A DNA stretch of 64,000 bases from Kaistella soli (GCF_019038595.1 NZ_JAHOPF010000002.1:248001-312000), one strand, 5' to 3'. Shown: positions 34,713 through 43,828, counted from the first letter of the stretch. Program-made: numbers and translations. The notes: a model not told the origin generated them from the sequence alone.

Positions 34713-36422
34713 TTAATCAAAATAATCAATGCGCACGCCGTGGATATGCATCTCGCTGGTGGAAGTGTCGGCAGAAGGATTCTGTCCGCGTCTGAACCAG
34801 ATAAATAAAAGTTTATCTGTTGCTTTCGCGGGTATATTATAGCTCACCTCCATTAAACCATTGGCAGTAGTAAGACTTTCCGGAGCCACCGTAGAAATAA
34901 GCGGTATAGGCACCACAGTAGAATCATCTATTCCCGTAGCCGCATAGGAGAAGGCGACAGAAAAGTTAGCCGAAGTAGTAGGCGACGAGTAAAGAACGGT
35001 CATGGTAAAAGAAGAACTGCCGTTCCAGTCTGCCGGTATGGGAATTTGGGTTTGGAACTGCGTAATGCTTCCTTCAGGAAGCGAGAGAACAGGCCGCTGC
35101 CATCCGCCTATCATTTTTTTCGTACCCGGAACAGCAGATAAAGCGGCCGTGGCATCCAAACTTGCAACATCTAAAATAACCGAACGTTTTCTGGAAATGG
35201 TGGTACCTGTAGCCGGGGTTTGCCAGGTCGCCAAACCTGCAGCATCTGAAGTAAGCACTTTGTTGGCGCCCGGTGATCCTCCGGTCAGTTTAATCTGAGA
35301 AGTCTCCAGCACAGCGGAGTTACCACCTAATTTTACAGCGGTAATGGATATATCGCCAATCTGTACTTTATTGCTGGCATCTACCATAGCCCTATAACCT
35401 ATGGCGGTCGCGTTGGTTATAGTGCCCACAGTTACGTCCGCGTAGTTGCCAAGTGCGGTGTTATTCTGTCCTGTTGTATTACTATAAAGTGCCTGCATAC
35501 CGATTGCAGTATTATTAAAACCTGTTGTATTTGCAAAAAGCGCAGAGAATCCGCTGGCCGTATTGTTATTTCCTGAAGTATTATAAGTAAGCGCACTAAA
35601 ACCACTTGCAGTATTTTGATGGCCAATTGTATTGGCAGAAAGGGCGTTAAATCCAAGACCCGTATTATAACTGCCCGTCGTATTTCGAAAAAGAGACTGA
35701 AAGCCATTTGCAGTATTAAAAATGCCGGTACTGTTTTGATAAAGACTTCGGGAACCGGTTGCAGTATTTTGAATTCCGGATGTATTATTATAGAGGGCGT
35801 CAGTACCTGCCGCCGTATTATAGGAACCTGTACTGTTTAGAAGAAGTGCATTATTCCCTACAGCGGAATTATTATTTCCTGTCGTATTGGAAACAAGCGA
35901 ATTAGAACCTGTTGCAGTGTTTGCATAACCTGTTGTATTGCTGTATAGCGCTAGATGGCCAACTGCAGTATTGGTGTAACCCGTGGTATTGGTAGCAAGA
36001 GCGTTTGCACCTATGGATAAATTTGTAGCAGTTTGTCCACCTCCTCTTCCAACCGTATGTCCATTAACCTTAATATCTGAGTTGAAAGTTTTTTTACCGA
36101 CAATAGTTTGATCGGTGCTTAAGTCCACATAATTGCCCGCTGCGTCACCGGTACCGGCGAGCCGCTGCCACTGGCTGGCTGAATAAAAATAAAAACCGGG
36201 GGTATTATCGGTCTGGTAAATAAGCAATCCGTTGGCGGGCGCGCTGATATTGCCGCGCTGTACCAAACTAAGCCGCGGCACGAGCATGCCTTTGTCCTCA
36301 GAGACAATATCAAGCGCGGCACTGGCGTGCGGCATTGTAGTGTTGATGCCCACCTGGGCTTTGGCGGTGAAACCTATTGCGAAACTGAGCGCAAAAAAGA
36401 CAAGAAGGGAATTTTTTTTCAT
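34713..36422 (-). CDS. Exported repeat protein with 17-residue NTAxG...NTTG repeats
   Basis: The 569-residue protein has a signal peptide (MKKNSLLVFFALSFAIGFTAKAQ), then VGINTTMPHASAALDIVS, the usual start of Bacteroidota surface proteins of this type. Residues 134-320 are 11 perfect-length repeats of 17 residues with consensus NTAxGxxALxxNTTGxx, followed by a partial repeat. This pattern resembles the left-handed beta-roll of YadA-like trimeric adhesin heads and phage tail-fibre shafts. The C-terminal ~200 residues form an unfamiliar beta-rich domain without a T9SS signature. A structural or adhesive surface role is likely. Confidence 0.8.
   Translation of the reverse strand: MKKNSLLVFFALSFAIGFTAKAQVGINTTMPHASAALDIVSEDKGMLVPRLSLVQRGNISAPANGLLIYQTDNTPGFYFYSASQWQRLAGTGDAAGNYVDLSTDQTIVGKKTFNSDIKVNGHTVGRGGGQTATNLSIGANALATNTTGYTNTAVGHLALYSNTTGYANTATGSNSLVSNTTGNNNSAVGNNALLLNSTGSYNTAAGTDALYNNTSGIQNTATGSRSLYQNSTGIFNTANGFQSLFRNTTGSYNTGLGFNALSANTIGHQNTASGFSALTYNTSGNNNTASGFSALFANTTGFNNTAIGMQALYSNTTGQNNTALGNYADVTVGTITNATAIGYRAMVDASNKVQIGDISITAVKLGGNSAVLETSQIKLTGGSPGANKVLTSDAAGLATWQTPATGTTISRKRSVILDVASLDATAALSAVPGTKKMIGGWQRPVLSLPEGSITQFQTQIPIPADWNGSSSFTMTVLYSSPTTSANFSVAFSYAATGIDDSTVVPIPLISTVAPESLTTANGLMEVSYNIPAKATDKLLFIWFRRGQNPSADTSTSEMHIHGVRIDYFD
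35463..36023 (-). repeat. Eleven 51-bp tandem repeats inside the repeat-protein gene
   Basis: Eleven units of 51 bp each encode 17 residues. The DNA copies have diverged while the Asn, Thr, Gly and Ala/Leu positions persist, so the repeat is kept by selection on the protein rather than by recent duplication. Confidence 0.8.
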
Positions 36423-36765
36423 ACTGAATTCATTTGGTTTTTTATATACAGAACTTTATACGTTTTGGTAAATATACAAAACTACGGTGCTAACCATAAC
36501 ATTCTGCACCTGTTTCTTAAAATAATTAAACAAATCCCATTTAAAACCTCTTAATTTTGTCAGTATTAATATCCAAAATAAAACAATGAACTGATAACTT
36601 ACCGGAAAAGGGGGTGTCCAAGTTGGTGGGAACGGACCGGTTAGTGTTCATAATCTAAAAGATTCGACATAATCAATGACAGGGATGTATAGCCGAAAAC
36701 GGTACTATAACTTTTTAGAAAAAATAACTGTAAGTTGTTTTTAATTCCGTCATTCCAAAAGAAGA
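36423..36765. other. Spacer upstream of the repeat-protein gene
   Basis: No gene is seen. TATATTTA on the minus strand near 36470-36480 is a weak -7 candidate for the repeat-protein gene. The GC-rich tandem palindromes begin at its right end. Confidence 0.4.
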
Positions 36766-36772
36766 ACCGCTT

Positions 36773-37016
36773 ATTCCCCTCCTCCGGAGGGGTGTCATCC
36801 GCCCTGGCGGAGGACGGGGTAGTCTTTTACCGGGAGTAAACGCAAAGTTCTTTTTTATCCCGCCCCACAAAAGAAAAAACGCATATTCCCCTCCTCCGGA
36901 GGGGTGTCATCCGCCCTGGCGGAGGACGGGGTGGTTTTTTACCGGGAGAAAACGCAAAGTTCTTTTTTATCCCACCCCACAAAAGAAGAACCGCATATTC
37001 CCCTCCTCCGGAGGGG
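36773..37016. repeat. 112-bp tandem repeats with CCCCTCC/GGAGGGG palindromes
   Basis: ATTCCCCTCCTCCGGAGGGG begins at 36773, 36885 and 36997, exactly 112 bp apart. Each unit also holds CCGCCCTGGCGG and ends in a purine-rich AAAAGAAGAACCGC. Related palindromes flank the other side of the DUF559 gene. Confidence 0.75.
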
Positions 37017-37085
37017 TGGCCTCTACCATACGTTAAACCGTCCGCTTTCATTAATTTCCATTACTTATCTTTATAAATAAATGTC

Positions 37086-37529
37086 ATGGAAGCCTTAACT
37101 TACATTCGGGGAATACCTATCCAAAAGCACAGGGTTGAGCATCTGCCCTACAACGCAAAGCTAAAACCTCTGGTTTCCGGAAAACGGAAAGCCGGGATCC
37201 TCTGTGAAGTACTGTTCTGGAGACAGGTGCATCGTGGAATCTTCCACGGCATTGATTTCGACCGACAAAGGATTATCGGGAATTATATTGTCGATTTCTA
37301 TGTAAAAGACTTAGGACTGGTCGTGGAAATCGACGGATGGATTCATGATTACACTGCGGAATACGATAAAAAACGCCAGCTGGATTTGGAACTTTATGGA
37401 TTAAATGTTTTCCGTGTTTCAAACCATGATATCTTATACAACATGATGGTGGTCCTAAAAGATCTGGAAGATTTTATTATTTTGAAATATGGGATAAAAA
37501 ATGCGGAAAATAATGATGGGAAGGAATAA
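37086..37529 (+). CDS. DUF559 (Vsr-like fold) endonuclease-domain protein
   Basis: The 147-residue protein is nearly all one DUF559 domain: RKAGILCEVLFWRQV, then DFDRQRIIGNYIVDFYV, LGLVVEIDGWIHD and LDLELYGLNVFRVSNHD. The fold is restriction-endonuclease-like (PD-(D/E)xK), with Asp of VDF and Glu of VEIDG as the metal ligands. Its biological role is unknown. The gene lies between GC-rich palindromic repeats (36773-37016 and 37563-37861) that share CCCCTCC/GGAGGGG arms, which suggests that protein and repeats are functionally linked, as RAYTs are with REPs (inference). Confidence 0.85.
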   Translation: MEALTYIRGIPIQKHRVEHLPYNAKLKPLVSGKRKAGILCEVLFWRQVHRGIFHGIDFDRQRIIGNYIVDFYVKDLGLVVEIDGWIHDYTAEYDKKRQLDLELYGLNVFRVSNHDILYNMMVVLKDLEDFIILKYGIKNAENNDGKE

Positions 37530-37562
37530 CCACCCCACCGCTACGCCTCTTGCGTACCGGTA

Positions 37563-37861
37563 CCCCTCCAAGGGAGGGGAATATCACGTTCTATTATAAA
37601 AGACAGTAACACAAAGAAATATCAGGATACATTCCGAATAATACCCGAAAACGGTAATATAACTTTTGAGAAAAAATAACCGTAAGTTGTTTTTTAATTC
37701 CTTCATTCCAAAAGAAGAACTGCGTATTCCCCTCCTCCGGAGGGGTGGTCTTACGGCTTTGCAGTAAGGTCGGGGTGGTTTTTAGCGGGAGAAAAGACGA
37801 AAGTTTCTTTTTCATCCCTCCCTACAATAAAAAAACTGCATATTCCCCTCCGCTGGAGGGG
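37563..37861. repeat. CCCCTCC/GGAGGGG palindromes downstream of the DUF559 gene
   Basis: Palindromes at 37563-37579 (loop AAG), 37729-37745 (loop TCC) and 37845-37861 (loop GCT) share identical 7-bp arms with the upstream repeats while the loop varies. The last two are followed by CTTACGGCTT...AAGGTCGGGGTGG. No gene lies in 37530-38016. Confidence 0.7.
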
Positions 37862-37963
37862 TGGCCTTACGGCTTGCCGGAAGGTCGGGGTGGTTTTAGC
37901 ACGGGAAAAAACCCAAGATATTTAAAGCCCTGTTCGGATAACAGGTGGAACTCAGTGACCTCC

Positions 37964-38002
37964 AAAAAAAAAGAGCAGGAATTAATTTTCCTGCTCTTTT
38001 TA
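37964..38002 (-). terminator. Terminator of the META-domain gene
   Basis: AAAAAGAGCAGGAA pairs with TTCCTGCTCTTTTT around a short TTAATT loop, with an A run on the left that reads as T on the minus strand. It starts 15 bp after the stop. Confidence 0.75.
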
Positions 38003-38016
38003 AATGCGTTAAATAG

Positions 38017-38439
38017 TTACAGCGCCGGTTTAAATCTCATCATGACGACGTCTCCCGTCAGAAATTCCAGTTTTCCGTCGGTTATTCTATAACGGTCGAT
38101 TTGTTTCATTGTCTTGCGGAAAACAGCTTCCCCATCTCCACAATACATCATCGTTGAGAGTTGAGGATCAGCAAAAGAGATCATATCTCCCTTCAGTGTA
38201 AATCGGGTAGCATACCCGTTGCATCCGCTGTTACCGGTGATCATATCCGATCCTGCTATAAACTGAATTTTAGGTTTCGTATCCGGAAATAATCCCTGGA
38301 AAGTAATTCTCGGTCCCGTGATGTATTCGAGTTCCCAGGCATTGGCATATAATTTCTGATCCTTCACAACCGTACTCGTACTGCAGGAAATCAAAATTAA
38401 TGACAGGATCCCGAGGAGTAATAAAACTTGCTTTTTCAT
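38017..38439 (-). CDS. META domain-containing lipoprotein
   Basis: The 140-residue protein starts best at the ATG at 38439: MKKQVLLLLGILSLILISCS is a lipoprotein signal with the lipobox Cys at residue 19. The mature part is one META/HslJ domain, with WELEYITGPRI, the hallmark GNSGCNGYATRF and STMMYC. HslJ-type proteins are outer-membrane-associated and linked to stress or novobiocin tolerance in E. coli; the function here is unknown. The gene is monocistronic. Confidence 0.85.
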   Translation of the reverse strand: MKKQVLLLLGILSLILISCSTSTVVKDQKLYANAWELEYITGPRITFQGLFPDTKPKIQFIAGSDMITGNSGCNGYATRFTLKGDMISFADPQLSTMMYCGDGEAVFRKTMKQIDRYRITDGKLEFLTGDVVMMRFKPAL

Positions 38440-38603
38440 AATAGGTAATGGTACATTTATTTTCATAACTTCCCTCACGCAATAACCATGCTAAAGTCCC
38501 GCACTTCCGGTCGAAGGGTCAGGAACCGGTGTCTGAGGTTCTCGAAGCCCCTCTGCCTTCGAGAACCTCAGGCATCGGGTGGTGAATTGATCTCCAGAAA
38601 ACC

Positions 38604-38836
38604 CGACTTAGGAGATTTTTTCGTGAAGAAAAATTGATATTTCTTCCGAAACGTTCCTAACAATTAGCAAACATAAAAATCCCCCTTGTTTGAGTGGCGG
38701 CAAAAAATTTCCCTTAGGGCCATAATCTTCCGATCCGCCCGAGTTCTGGGGATTTTCTTAGAAGAAATAGCAATTTTTTAGCAAAAAGATCCAGTCTTGA
38801 CTTTTTTGTTACTTTTTGTGTTAAGACAAAAAGTAA
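38604..38836. repeat. Dispersed structured repeat B, copy 3
   Basis: From GACTTAGGAGATTTTTTCG to GTTAAGACAAAAAGTAATAG. It keeps AAAATCCCC/GGGGATTTT and GGCGG/CCGCC; the right-end stem is GTCTTGAC/GTTAAGAC. Confidence 0.65.
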
Positions 38837-38983
38837 TAGAAACAATTTAGTAATCAGCCCTAGGCGGAACGTCTATTCCACTAAAACATTAAGAAAAGAG
38901 GAGGCAAAACGACGAAGGAGTTTCGCCTTCGAGAACCTCAGGCATCGGCTGGAGAATTGATCTCCTGAAAAGTGAAAAAACCC

Positions 38984-39236
38984 CGACCTAGGAGTTATTT
39001 GCGTTAAGAATCCGTCATAGACGGATCGCCGATTCTTCCAATAAAAATATAACAAGGATGAGGCAAACCGACGAAGGAGGTTCGCCGATTCCAATAAAAA
39101 TATAAATAAAGATGAGGCAAATAAATCCAGTCTTGACTTTTTTGTTACTTTTTGCGTCAAGACAAACCGTTGAAAACGGTTCGCTGATTCCATTGAAAAA
39201 ATATAAAAGAGGAAGCAAAAAGTAAAAGAAACAATT
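38984..39236. repeat. Dispersed structured repeat B, copy 4 (degenerate)
   Basis: Only the left end (GACCTAGGAGTTATTTGCG) and right end (GTCTTGAC...GTCAAGAC, a perfect 8-bp stem) are kept; the centre is replaced by two copies of a GATGAGGCAAA-containing unit. Confidence 0.5.
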
Positions 39237-39375
39237 TGGCGATCAAACCTCAGCGGATCGTCTGTTCCGCTCAAACATTAACCGGAATGAAACAAAAAAA
39301 TCTTGAAATCGAAAATTCGCCGATATTAAAGCTTCTTTAATCTTCAAGTAATCTATACTGGGTTCCCAAGATCAG

Positions 39376-40125
39376 TCATTGGTTCCACACCTCCATCACC
39401 TCAATCCCCACCCCATCCTCACTCATCATCACCACCCTTTCACCCCCTACAATCTCCTCAAAAGATACCCTGGCCACCGCGAACAGCAGTCCGCTGCCTT
39501 CAGGCAGTGCTTCCAGAGCGATCTCAAAAGACGCATCCGGAGATTCACGGTCAATAACAAAGGAATCACTGATCACCTGTTGAAAGGCAAACGATTCAAA
39601 ATCGAGCCGCACAACACCAACAGTCACCTGTATACGGGATGTAGTCTCCGGAAAGCCGGCCTGATGAATATTAAAGCCCTGTACACTGAAAGTCAGCGTC
39701 TCCCGGTCAAACAGATAGGGACAGGCAAAAAGCGCTGCCCGTTTCGGCGTAAAAATAAAATCCTTCAGAAGCGCTTCCCCTTCAGGTGAGGAAATACCCT
39801 GATGGACAGACCGTTTCCCCCGCTCAGAACAGAGGTCTGCGTCTTTAATTTTTAAAAAAAGCTGCATCAGTCTGCGGTGCAGCGTACCGTCCCGGTATCC
39901 GGAAAGAAAAGGCTTCACCGCTGTTTTAAAAGCCCGGTTCACTTTGGAACAGCCCGCAAACTCCGTATAGCTTTCTTTCACCCGCTCCATGTTTTGGCCT
40001 TTCAGGATGCGCTCTCGGGTAAAACCGCCACCGGCCATTCGTGCCAGAGCTTCACCCTCCCGGATATAATAGTTAACACCATCATACGTACCTGTCACCA
40101 CTTCGGGACCAATTAGCTTTGCCAT
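39376..40125 (-). CDS. Conserved hypothetical protein, paralogue of the 62-kb cassette protein
   Basis: The 249-residue soluble protein (MAKLIGPEVVTGTYDGVNYY) shares its plan with the protein at 61947-62750: a GTxxxVxxY/F start, GGGxT followed by ERV/ERT, a YTEFAGCSKVNRAFKTAV segment matching MNEFGGCAIAGKAVRTAL, and a C-terminal beta-rich half. No signal peptide or catalytic motif is seen. The other copy sits with DUF5675 and two small membrane proteins in a phage-like cassette, so this may be a stray member of a virion- or secretion-related family. The function is unknown. Confidence 0.6.
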   Translation of the reverse strand: MAKLIGPEVVTGTYDGVNYYIREGEALARMAGGGFTRERILKGQNMERVKESYTEFAGCSKVNRAFKTAVKPFLSGYRDGTLHRRLMQLFLKIKDADLCSERGKRSVHQGISSPEGEALLKDFIFTPKRAALFACPYLFDRETLTFSVQGFNIHQAGFPETTSRIQVTVGVVRLDFESFAFQQVISDSFVIDRESPDASFEIALEALPEGSGLLFAVARVSFEEIVGGERVVMMSEDGVGIEVMEVWNQ

Positions 40126-41181
40126 AAGAATGTGTTTTGTTTAAATGAATCACCTCTCTCCTCTCGCTCATCCCGGCCAGATTCCGGTCTGTCTTAAGGG
40201 ACAACCATCTTCCCTTCATAGAAAATGACTTCATGCTGTTAAAAAAAATAATCTGACAAGCCAAATTACACATTTTTATGAACATAACCCAAAGATGATC
40301 AAACAGTTGACCACCCGACCATAGTAAAGCATCCCGGATCATCTCGGCTGGAAAATACAGCCCCAGGACAGATATAAAATAATAATCTCCAAATCAGAAA
40401 TCGCTACCGCTGCGCAAATATTTTAATGCTTTTAAAAACACGGAAGCATCGGTGAATAAGACCTCAGGATCAGTAAATCTAAACGGTAAGAGAGATGTTC
40501 AATACCTTAGGGTCTGAAGGCATGCTCCCCCCACCCCTAAGAATAGTCTCCTGTAGTTTATGCCGACATTGCTTGCCTGCCTACCGCTGTTAAAAACCTG
40601 ATGAATCAATGACCTGCAGGTTATGAGGGTCATGAAATACTTTGGCAAGTTCATTAAGCTTTACCCGTCACGATGCGGTAACTGCCATTCTTCTAACTTT
40701 GTCCGGCATTCCCCAACCGGTCCCTGACGCTCTCGAAAGGTCCCCACTTCCGGTGGCTGAGCCTGTCGAAGCCACCAATCAACTTACACGCTCCAACCCT
40801 AGCGATTCCCCGGTCCCTGAGGCTACCAAAGGGCTCGCACTCGCGGTGGCTGAGGCTCTCGAAGCCACCAATCAACTAACACACTCCATCCCTAGCGATT
40901 CCCCGGTCACTGACGCTCTCGAAGGGTCCGCAATTCTGGTGGCTGAGGCTCTCGAAGCCACCGAACCGAGTGAGGCATTTGCGAACGATCCTGAGGCTCC
41001 CAAAGGTCTCGCACTCGCGGTGGCTGAGGCTCTCGAAGCCACCAATCAACTAACACGCTCCAACCATGAAATTCCCCAAACCCTTAGGGACATCAGAATA
41101 AAAACCCCCGAATTACGGTTTTCCGTAATGTTCTACCTCAATATCTTGATACATTTGGTTCTACTAACCAATGATAAACAA
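40126..41181. other. Spacer with GGTGGCTGAG...AGCCACC hairpins
   Basis: About 1 kb with no supported gene. The left half is plain A+T-rich sequence. The right half (40700-41060) is built of repeats that happen to be open in one frame (rich in VAEALEATNQLT-like repeats), which I take as non-coding. Confidence 0.55.
40752..41043. repeat. Four GGTGGCTGAGSCTSTCGAAGCCACC hairpins
   Basis: Copies at 40752-40776, 40845-40869, 40938-40962 and 41019-41043 have GGTGGCT/AGCCACC arms within ~81-93-bp larger units (CTCGCACTCGCGGTGGC... CCAATCAACTAACACGCTCC). Regular spacing and perfect arms suggest a REP-like family. Confidence 0.7.
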
Positions 41182-41388
41182 ATGAAAAATTTCTATGTAA
41201 ATAAGAACGCACAGAGCAACGGCGACCATGAGGTACATCATGAAACCTGCACCCATCTGCCGTCAACCGTCAACAGAAAATATCTGGGTACCTTCAGCAC
41301 CTGCAGAGAGGCGTTCAAGGAAGCAAAAAAAACATATACAAAATCCAACGGGTGCAAAACTTGCTCAACCGAGTGTCACACCTCTTAA
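41182..41388 (+). CDS. Small Cys/His-rich conserved protein, 68 residues
   Basis: MKNFYVNKNAQSNGDHEVHH starts a 68-residue protein with the widely conserved pattern VNKNAQxNGDHEVH...C..LP...N...LG.F..C..A...AK..Y...NGC..C...CH. The five Cys and several His residues suggest metal binding. From memory the family is widespread and uncharacterised. The frame is open for 180 codons upstream, but only through non-coding repeats, so I start at the ATG at 41182. Confidence 0.75.
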   Translation: MKNFYVNKNAQSNGDHEVHHETCTHLPSTVNRKYLGTFSTCREAFKEAKKTYTKSNGCKTCSTECHTS

Positions 41389-41423
41389 TGCTGAGGTAAG
41401 CAGTTTTTTGATCGGGTCAAATC

Positions 41424-41599
41424 AACCTTGTCAAGGTTTTGAACCTTGACAAGGTTCCTAAAGACCAGCGCGCGATTCTAAAACCCCGGTGCTGCTAAAG
41501 TCCCCTCGGTCAACCTTGTCAAGGTTGCTAAAAGATCAGCACGCGATCCTAAAAACCTTGGTGCCGCCCCGGTCCTCTCTCTTCAACCTTGTCAAGGTT
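41424..41599. repeat. REP-like palindromes, family 2, cluster 1
   Basis: A full element, AACCTTGTCAAGGTT-TTG-AACCTTGACAAGGTT (41424-41456), is followed by two single arms (41512-41526 and 41585-41599) in an 73-88-bp unit that also holds GATCAGCRCGCGATYCTAAAA and GGTGCYGC. The architecture equals family 1 near the RAYT, with paired base changes. Confidence 0.8.
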
Positions 41600-41671
41600 C
41601 CGCAAGGTTCCGTCCGGAATTAATACACAAAAAGATGGACAACCATTCTAAAAAACAACTGGAGAACCGCT

Positions 41672-42703
41672 TTATCTGTAATATTTTTTCTTAAGCCACA
41701 AGCTTGCTTTCACGAGCAGGATCAGGACCGGAACTTCTACCAACGGACCGATGACCCCCACAAATGCCTGTGGAGAATGAATACCGAAAACAGCGATTGC
41801 AACGGCAATTGCCAATTCGAAGTTGTTGCCTGTGGCGGTAAATGCGATGGATGCGTTTTTATCATAAGGCAGATTCATAGATTTGCTGATAAAGAAGCTC
41901 ACGAAAAACATCAGTACAAAATAGATGATTAACGGTATTGCTACTTTTATCACATCCATTGGCAATTCTATTATTTTATCGCCTTTAAGGCTGAACATTA
42001 ATACGATGGTAAACAGTAAAGCATATAAGGTAATGGGCGATATTTTCGGTATGAATGTTCTGTTATACCATTCCAGACCCTTTGATTGTACCAAGGTGTA
42101 ACGGCTTATAAAGCCTGCCGCAAAAGGAATACCTAAGTAAATCATCACGCTTTTCGTAATTTCTTTCATTGATACACTGACATTGAAATCGGCTAACCCC
42201 AATTTATGGGGTAATACGTTGATAAAAAGCCATACCAGAAAACTGTAACTCAATATCTGAAAGATGCTGTTTAACGCGACCAGTAATGCCGTATATTCTC
42301 TGTTGGCTTTTGCCAAATCACTCCATACGATAACCATGGCGATACATCTTGCCAAACCTATCAGGATCAAGCCTGTCATATAGCCGGGTTCGCTGTGTAA
42401 AAATAAAACGGCTAACCCAAACATCAGGACAGTACCGATGACCCAATTCAGCAGTAAGGATATGCCGATTACTTTTTTATCCGTGAACGCTTTGGGCAAT
42501 AAGGTATAATCCACTTTTGCCAATGGCGGGTACATCATCAGAATGAGCCCTATCGCTAAAGGGATGTTGGTAGTGCCTATGGACAGGCGGTCTGTCATCT
42601 GAGAAATATTGGGAAAGCAATAACCCAAACCCACACCTGATGCCATTGCGAGGAATATCCATAAGGTAAGGTAGCGGTCAGGAAATTTTAATTGGGGCTG
42701 CAT
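41672..42703 (-). CDS. acr3: ACR3 family arsenite efflux transporter
   Basis: The 343-residue protein has ten predicted membrane helices and ACR3 signatures: [12 protein letters not shown] after helix 2, [14 protein letters not shown] with the conserved Cys of the thiolate site, and [19 protein letters not shown]. It exports arsenite from the cytoplasm using the proton motive force. Its start overlaps the arsenate reductase stop by 16 bp. It is the last gene of the arsR-DUF6428-GNAT-arsC-acr3 operon, which is probably derepressed by arsenite through ArsR. Confidence 0.93.
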   Translation of the reverse strand: MQPQLKFPDRYLTLWIFLAMASGVGLGYCFPNISQMTDRLSIGTTNIPLAIGLILMMYPPLAKVDYTLLPKAFTDKKVIGISLLLNWVIGTVLMFGLAVLFLHSEPGYMTGLILIGLARCIAMVIVWSDLAKANREYTALLVALNSIFQILSYSFLVWLFINVLPHKLGLADFNVSVSMKEITKSVMIYLGIPFAAGFISRYTLVQSKGLEWYNRTFIPKISPITLYALLFTIVLMFSLKGDKIIELPMDVIKVAIPLIIYFVLMFFVSFFISKSMNLPYDKNASIAFTATGNNFELAIAVAIAVFGIHSPQAFVGVIGPLVEVPVLILLVKASLWLKKKYYR

Positions 42704-43311
42704 CTTCTGATTTTTGAAAAGACATAAAACATTTCACTTGCGATCTCCATGCTTCTTTCTGCATATACCCTGGATTGCTCCGGTGTGTGGTCTGAAATTT
42801 TAGGATCGTCATAGGTGACAGGTATTCTCTCTTCTGCTCCTGCAATAAAAGGACAGTCACCGTCTGCCTGAGAGCAGGTCATCACTGCTGTAAACGCCGA
42901 TACCGGATTGAAAAGGCTGTCGTATTTTTTAGAAAAACCAATGACAGGTAAAGCATTATCGCTGTATTTTACAGCATATACCGGATTATTGGTGTCAGCA
43001 ATTTTGAAGATACTGAACCCCTGATCAGTCAATGTTTCTGCCACTTTCGGAAACAGTGCCGTTTCTTCTGTACCGCCTGAATAACAATGTACATTTGGTA
43101 TGTTGAAATATACTCCTGCCAACTGCGCCCAAACCTGCGCTAAATGGCTTCTTCGTGAATTATGAGTGCAGATGAAAATAATATTTATTTCCTGCTGACG
43201 GTCTGTTCTCTGCTGTATACCATCGATCAGCGGCTGGAGGACGGCTTGGCGCTCTTCGCTGAAGTTCTGCAGCTGTAATTGCGCTATTGTTTTTGATAAT
43301 GCTGAATACAT
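42688..43311 (-). CDS. arsC: Arsenate reductase, low-molecular-weight phosphatase type
   Basis: The 207-residue protein has the CX5R phosphate-binding loop in [15 protein letters not shown] (Cys48, Arg54) after an ~40-residue helical N-terminal extension common in Bacteroidota homologues. Additional Cys in [13 protein letters not shown] (~146, 153) can serve the disulfide relay, and YDDP holds the general acid Asp. It reduces arsenate to arsenite for export by ACR3, encoded next in the operon. Confidence 0.88.
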   Translation of the reverse strand: MYSALSKTIAQLQLQNFSEERQAVLQPLIDGIQQRTDRQQEINIIFICTHNSRRSHLAQVWAQLAGVYFNIPNVHCYSGGTEETALFPKVAETLTDQGFSIFKIADTNNPVYAVKYSDNALPVIGFSKKYDSLFNPVSAFTAVMTCSQADGDCPFIAGAEERIPVTYDDPKISDHTPEQSRVYAERSMEIASEMFYVFSKIRRCSPN

Positions 43312-43336
43312 AAATTTGTTTTTTGTTGGGTTCCCG

Positions 43337-43828
43337 TTAATCTGTTCCGGTATTTTTACTTCTGCGTTCTATGAGTACATTGTCTTTCCAGATGCCGTTT
43401 TTCTTTCCTATTTTCTCCCTGTATCCTACCAACCTGAAACCGCAATTTTCGTGCAGTCTGATACTGCTTTGGTTTTCTGAAAATATACCGGACTGCAGCG
43501 TCCAGATTCCGTTTGCTTCGCTCTGTTTAATCAGTTCATTCAGCAGCATTGTACCGATCCCTTTTCCTCTTTCTTCCTGTGCTGTATAAACACTTACTTC
43601 TGCTACTCCTGCATAAACACATCTGCCGGAAACCGGTGTTAACGCAGTCCAGCCGAGCATTTTATTATTTTCGTAAATGCTGATCCTGCAAAAGCCATGA
43701 TGCCCTTTGTCCCATTCTTCCCATGTTGGCAAACCGTTCTGAAAAGTCGCTGTGTGGGTTGCCAGTCCCTGTTGATAGATTTCTTCAACTTCGGAAAAAT
43801 TATCTTTGGTAATTAATTGTATTTCCAT
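43337..43828 (-). CDS. GNAT acetyltransferase (ArsN/PAT-like)
   Basis: From the ATG at 43828 (MEIQLITKDNFSEVEEIYQQ) the protein has 163 residues; an upstream ATG would overlap the DUF6428 gene. The GNAT acetyl-CoA loop is EERGKGIGTMLLNELI, and ENQSSIRLHENCGFRLVGYR is the usual motif B. It resembles phosphinothricin acetyltransferase-like ArsN1 proteins, which acetylate trivalent organoarsenicals. Its place in the ars operon supports that reading, though other amine substrates are possible. Confidence 0.78.
   Translation of the reverse strand: MEIQLITKDNFSEVEEIYQQGLATHTATFQNGLPTWEEWDKGHHGFCRISIYENNKMLGWTALTPVSGRCVYAGVAEVSVYTAQEERGKGIGTMLLNELIKQSEANGIWTLQSGIFSENQSSIRLHENCGFRLVGYREKIGKKNGIWKDNVLIERRSKNTGTD

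Larger units (their letters stand above)
38440..39375. other. Repeat-filled spacer
   Basis: No supported gene in ~940 bp. It holds a strong hairpin (TGAGGTTCTCGAAG/CTTCGAGAACCTCA, 38534-38570), repeat B copies 3 and 4, and a second copy of the CTTCGAGAACCTCAGGCATCGG arm near 38929. The open frames are products of the repeats. Confidence 0.6.

Noticed and set aside
35430-36030. Possible CRISPR-like array of ~51-bp repeats
   Set aside because: The repeats are contiguous without spacers, keep a reading frame and encode a regular 17-residue protein repeat; no cas gene is nearby.
36827-37051. Minus-strand ORF of 74 codons in the GC-rich tandem repeats
   Set aside because: It is only the translation of the 112-bp repeat; Pro/Gly/Arg-rich and without homology that I recognise.
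40642-41181. Coding region for an Ala/Glu-rich protein upstream of the 68-residue gene
   Set aside because: The frame consists of GGTGGCTGAG hairpin repeats, has no normal start context and resembles repeat-driven open frames.
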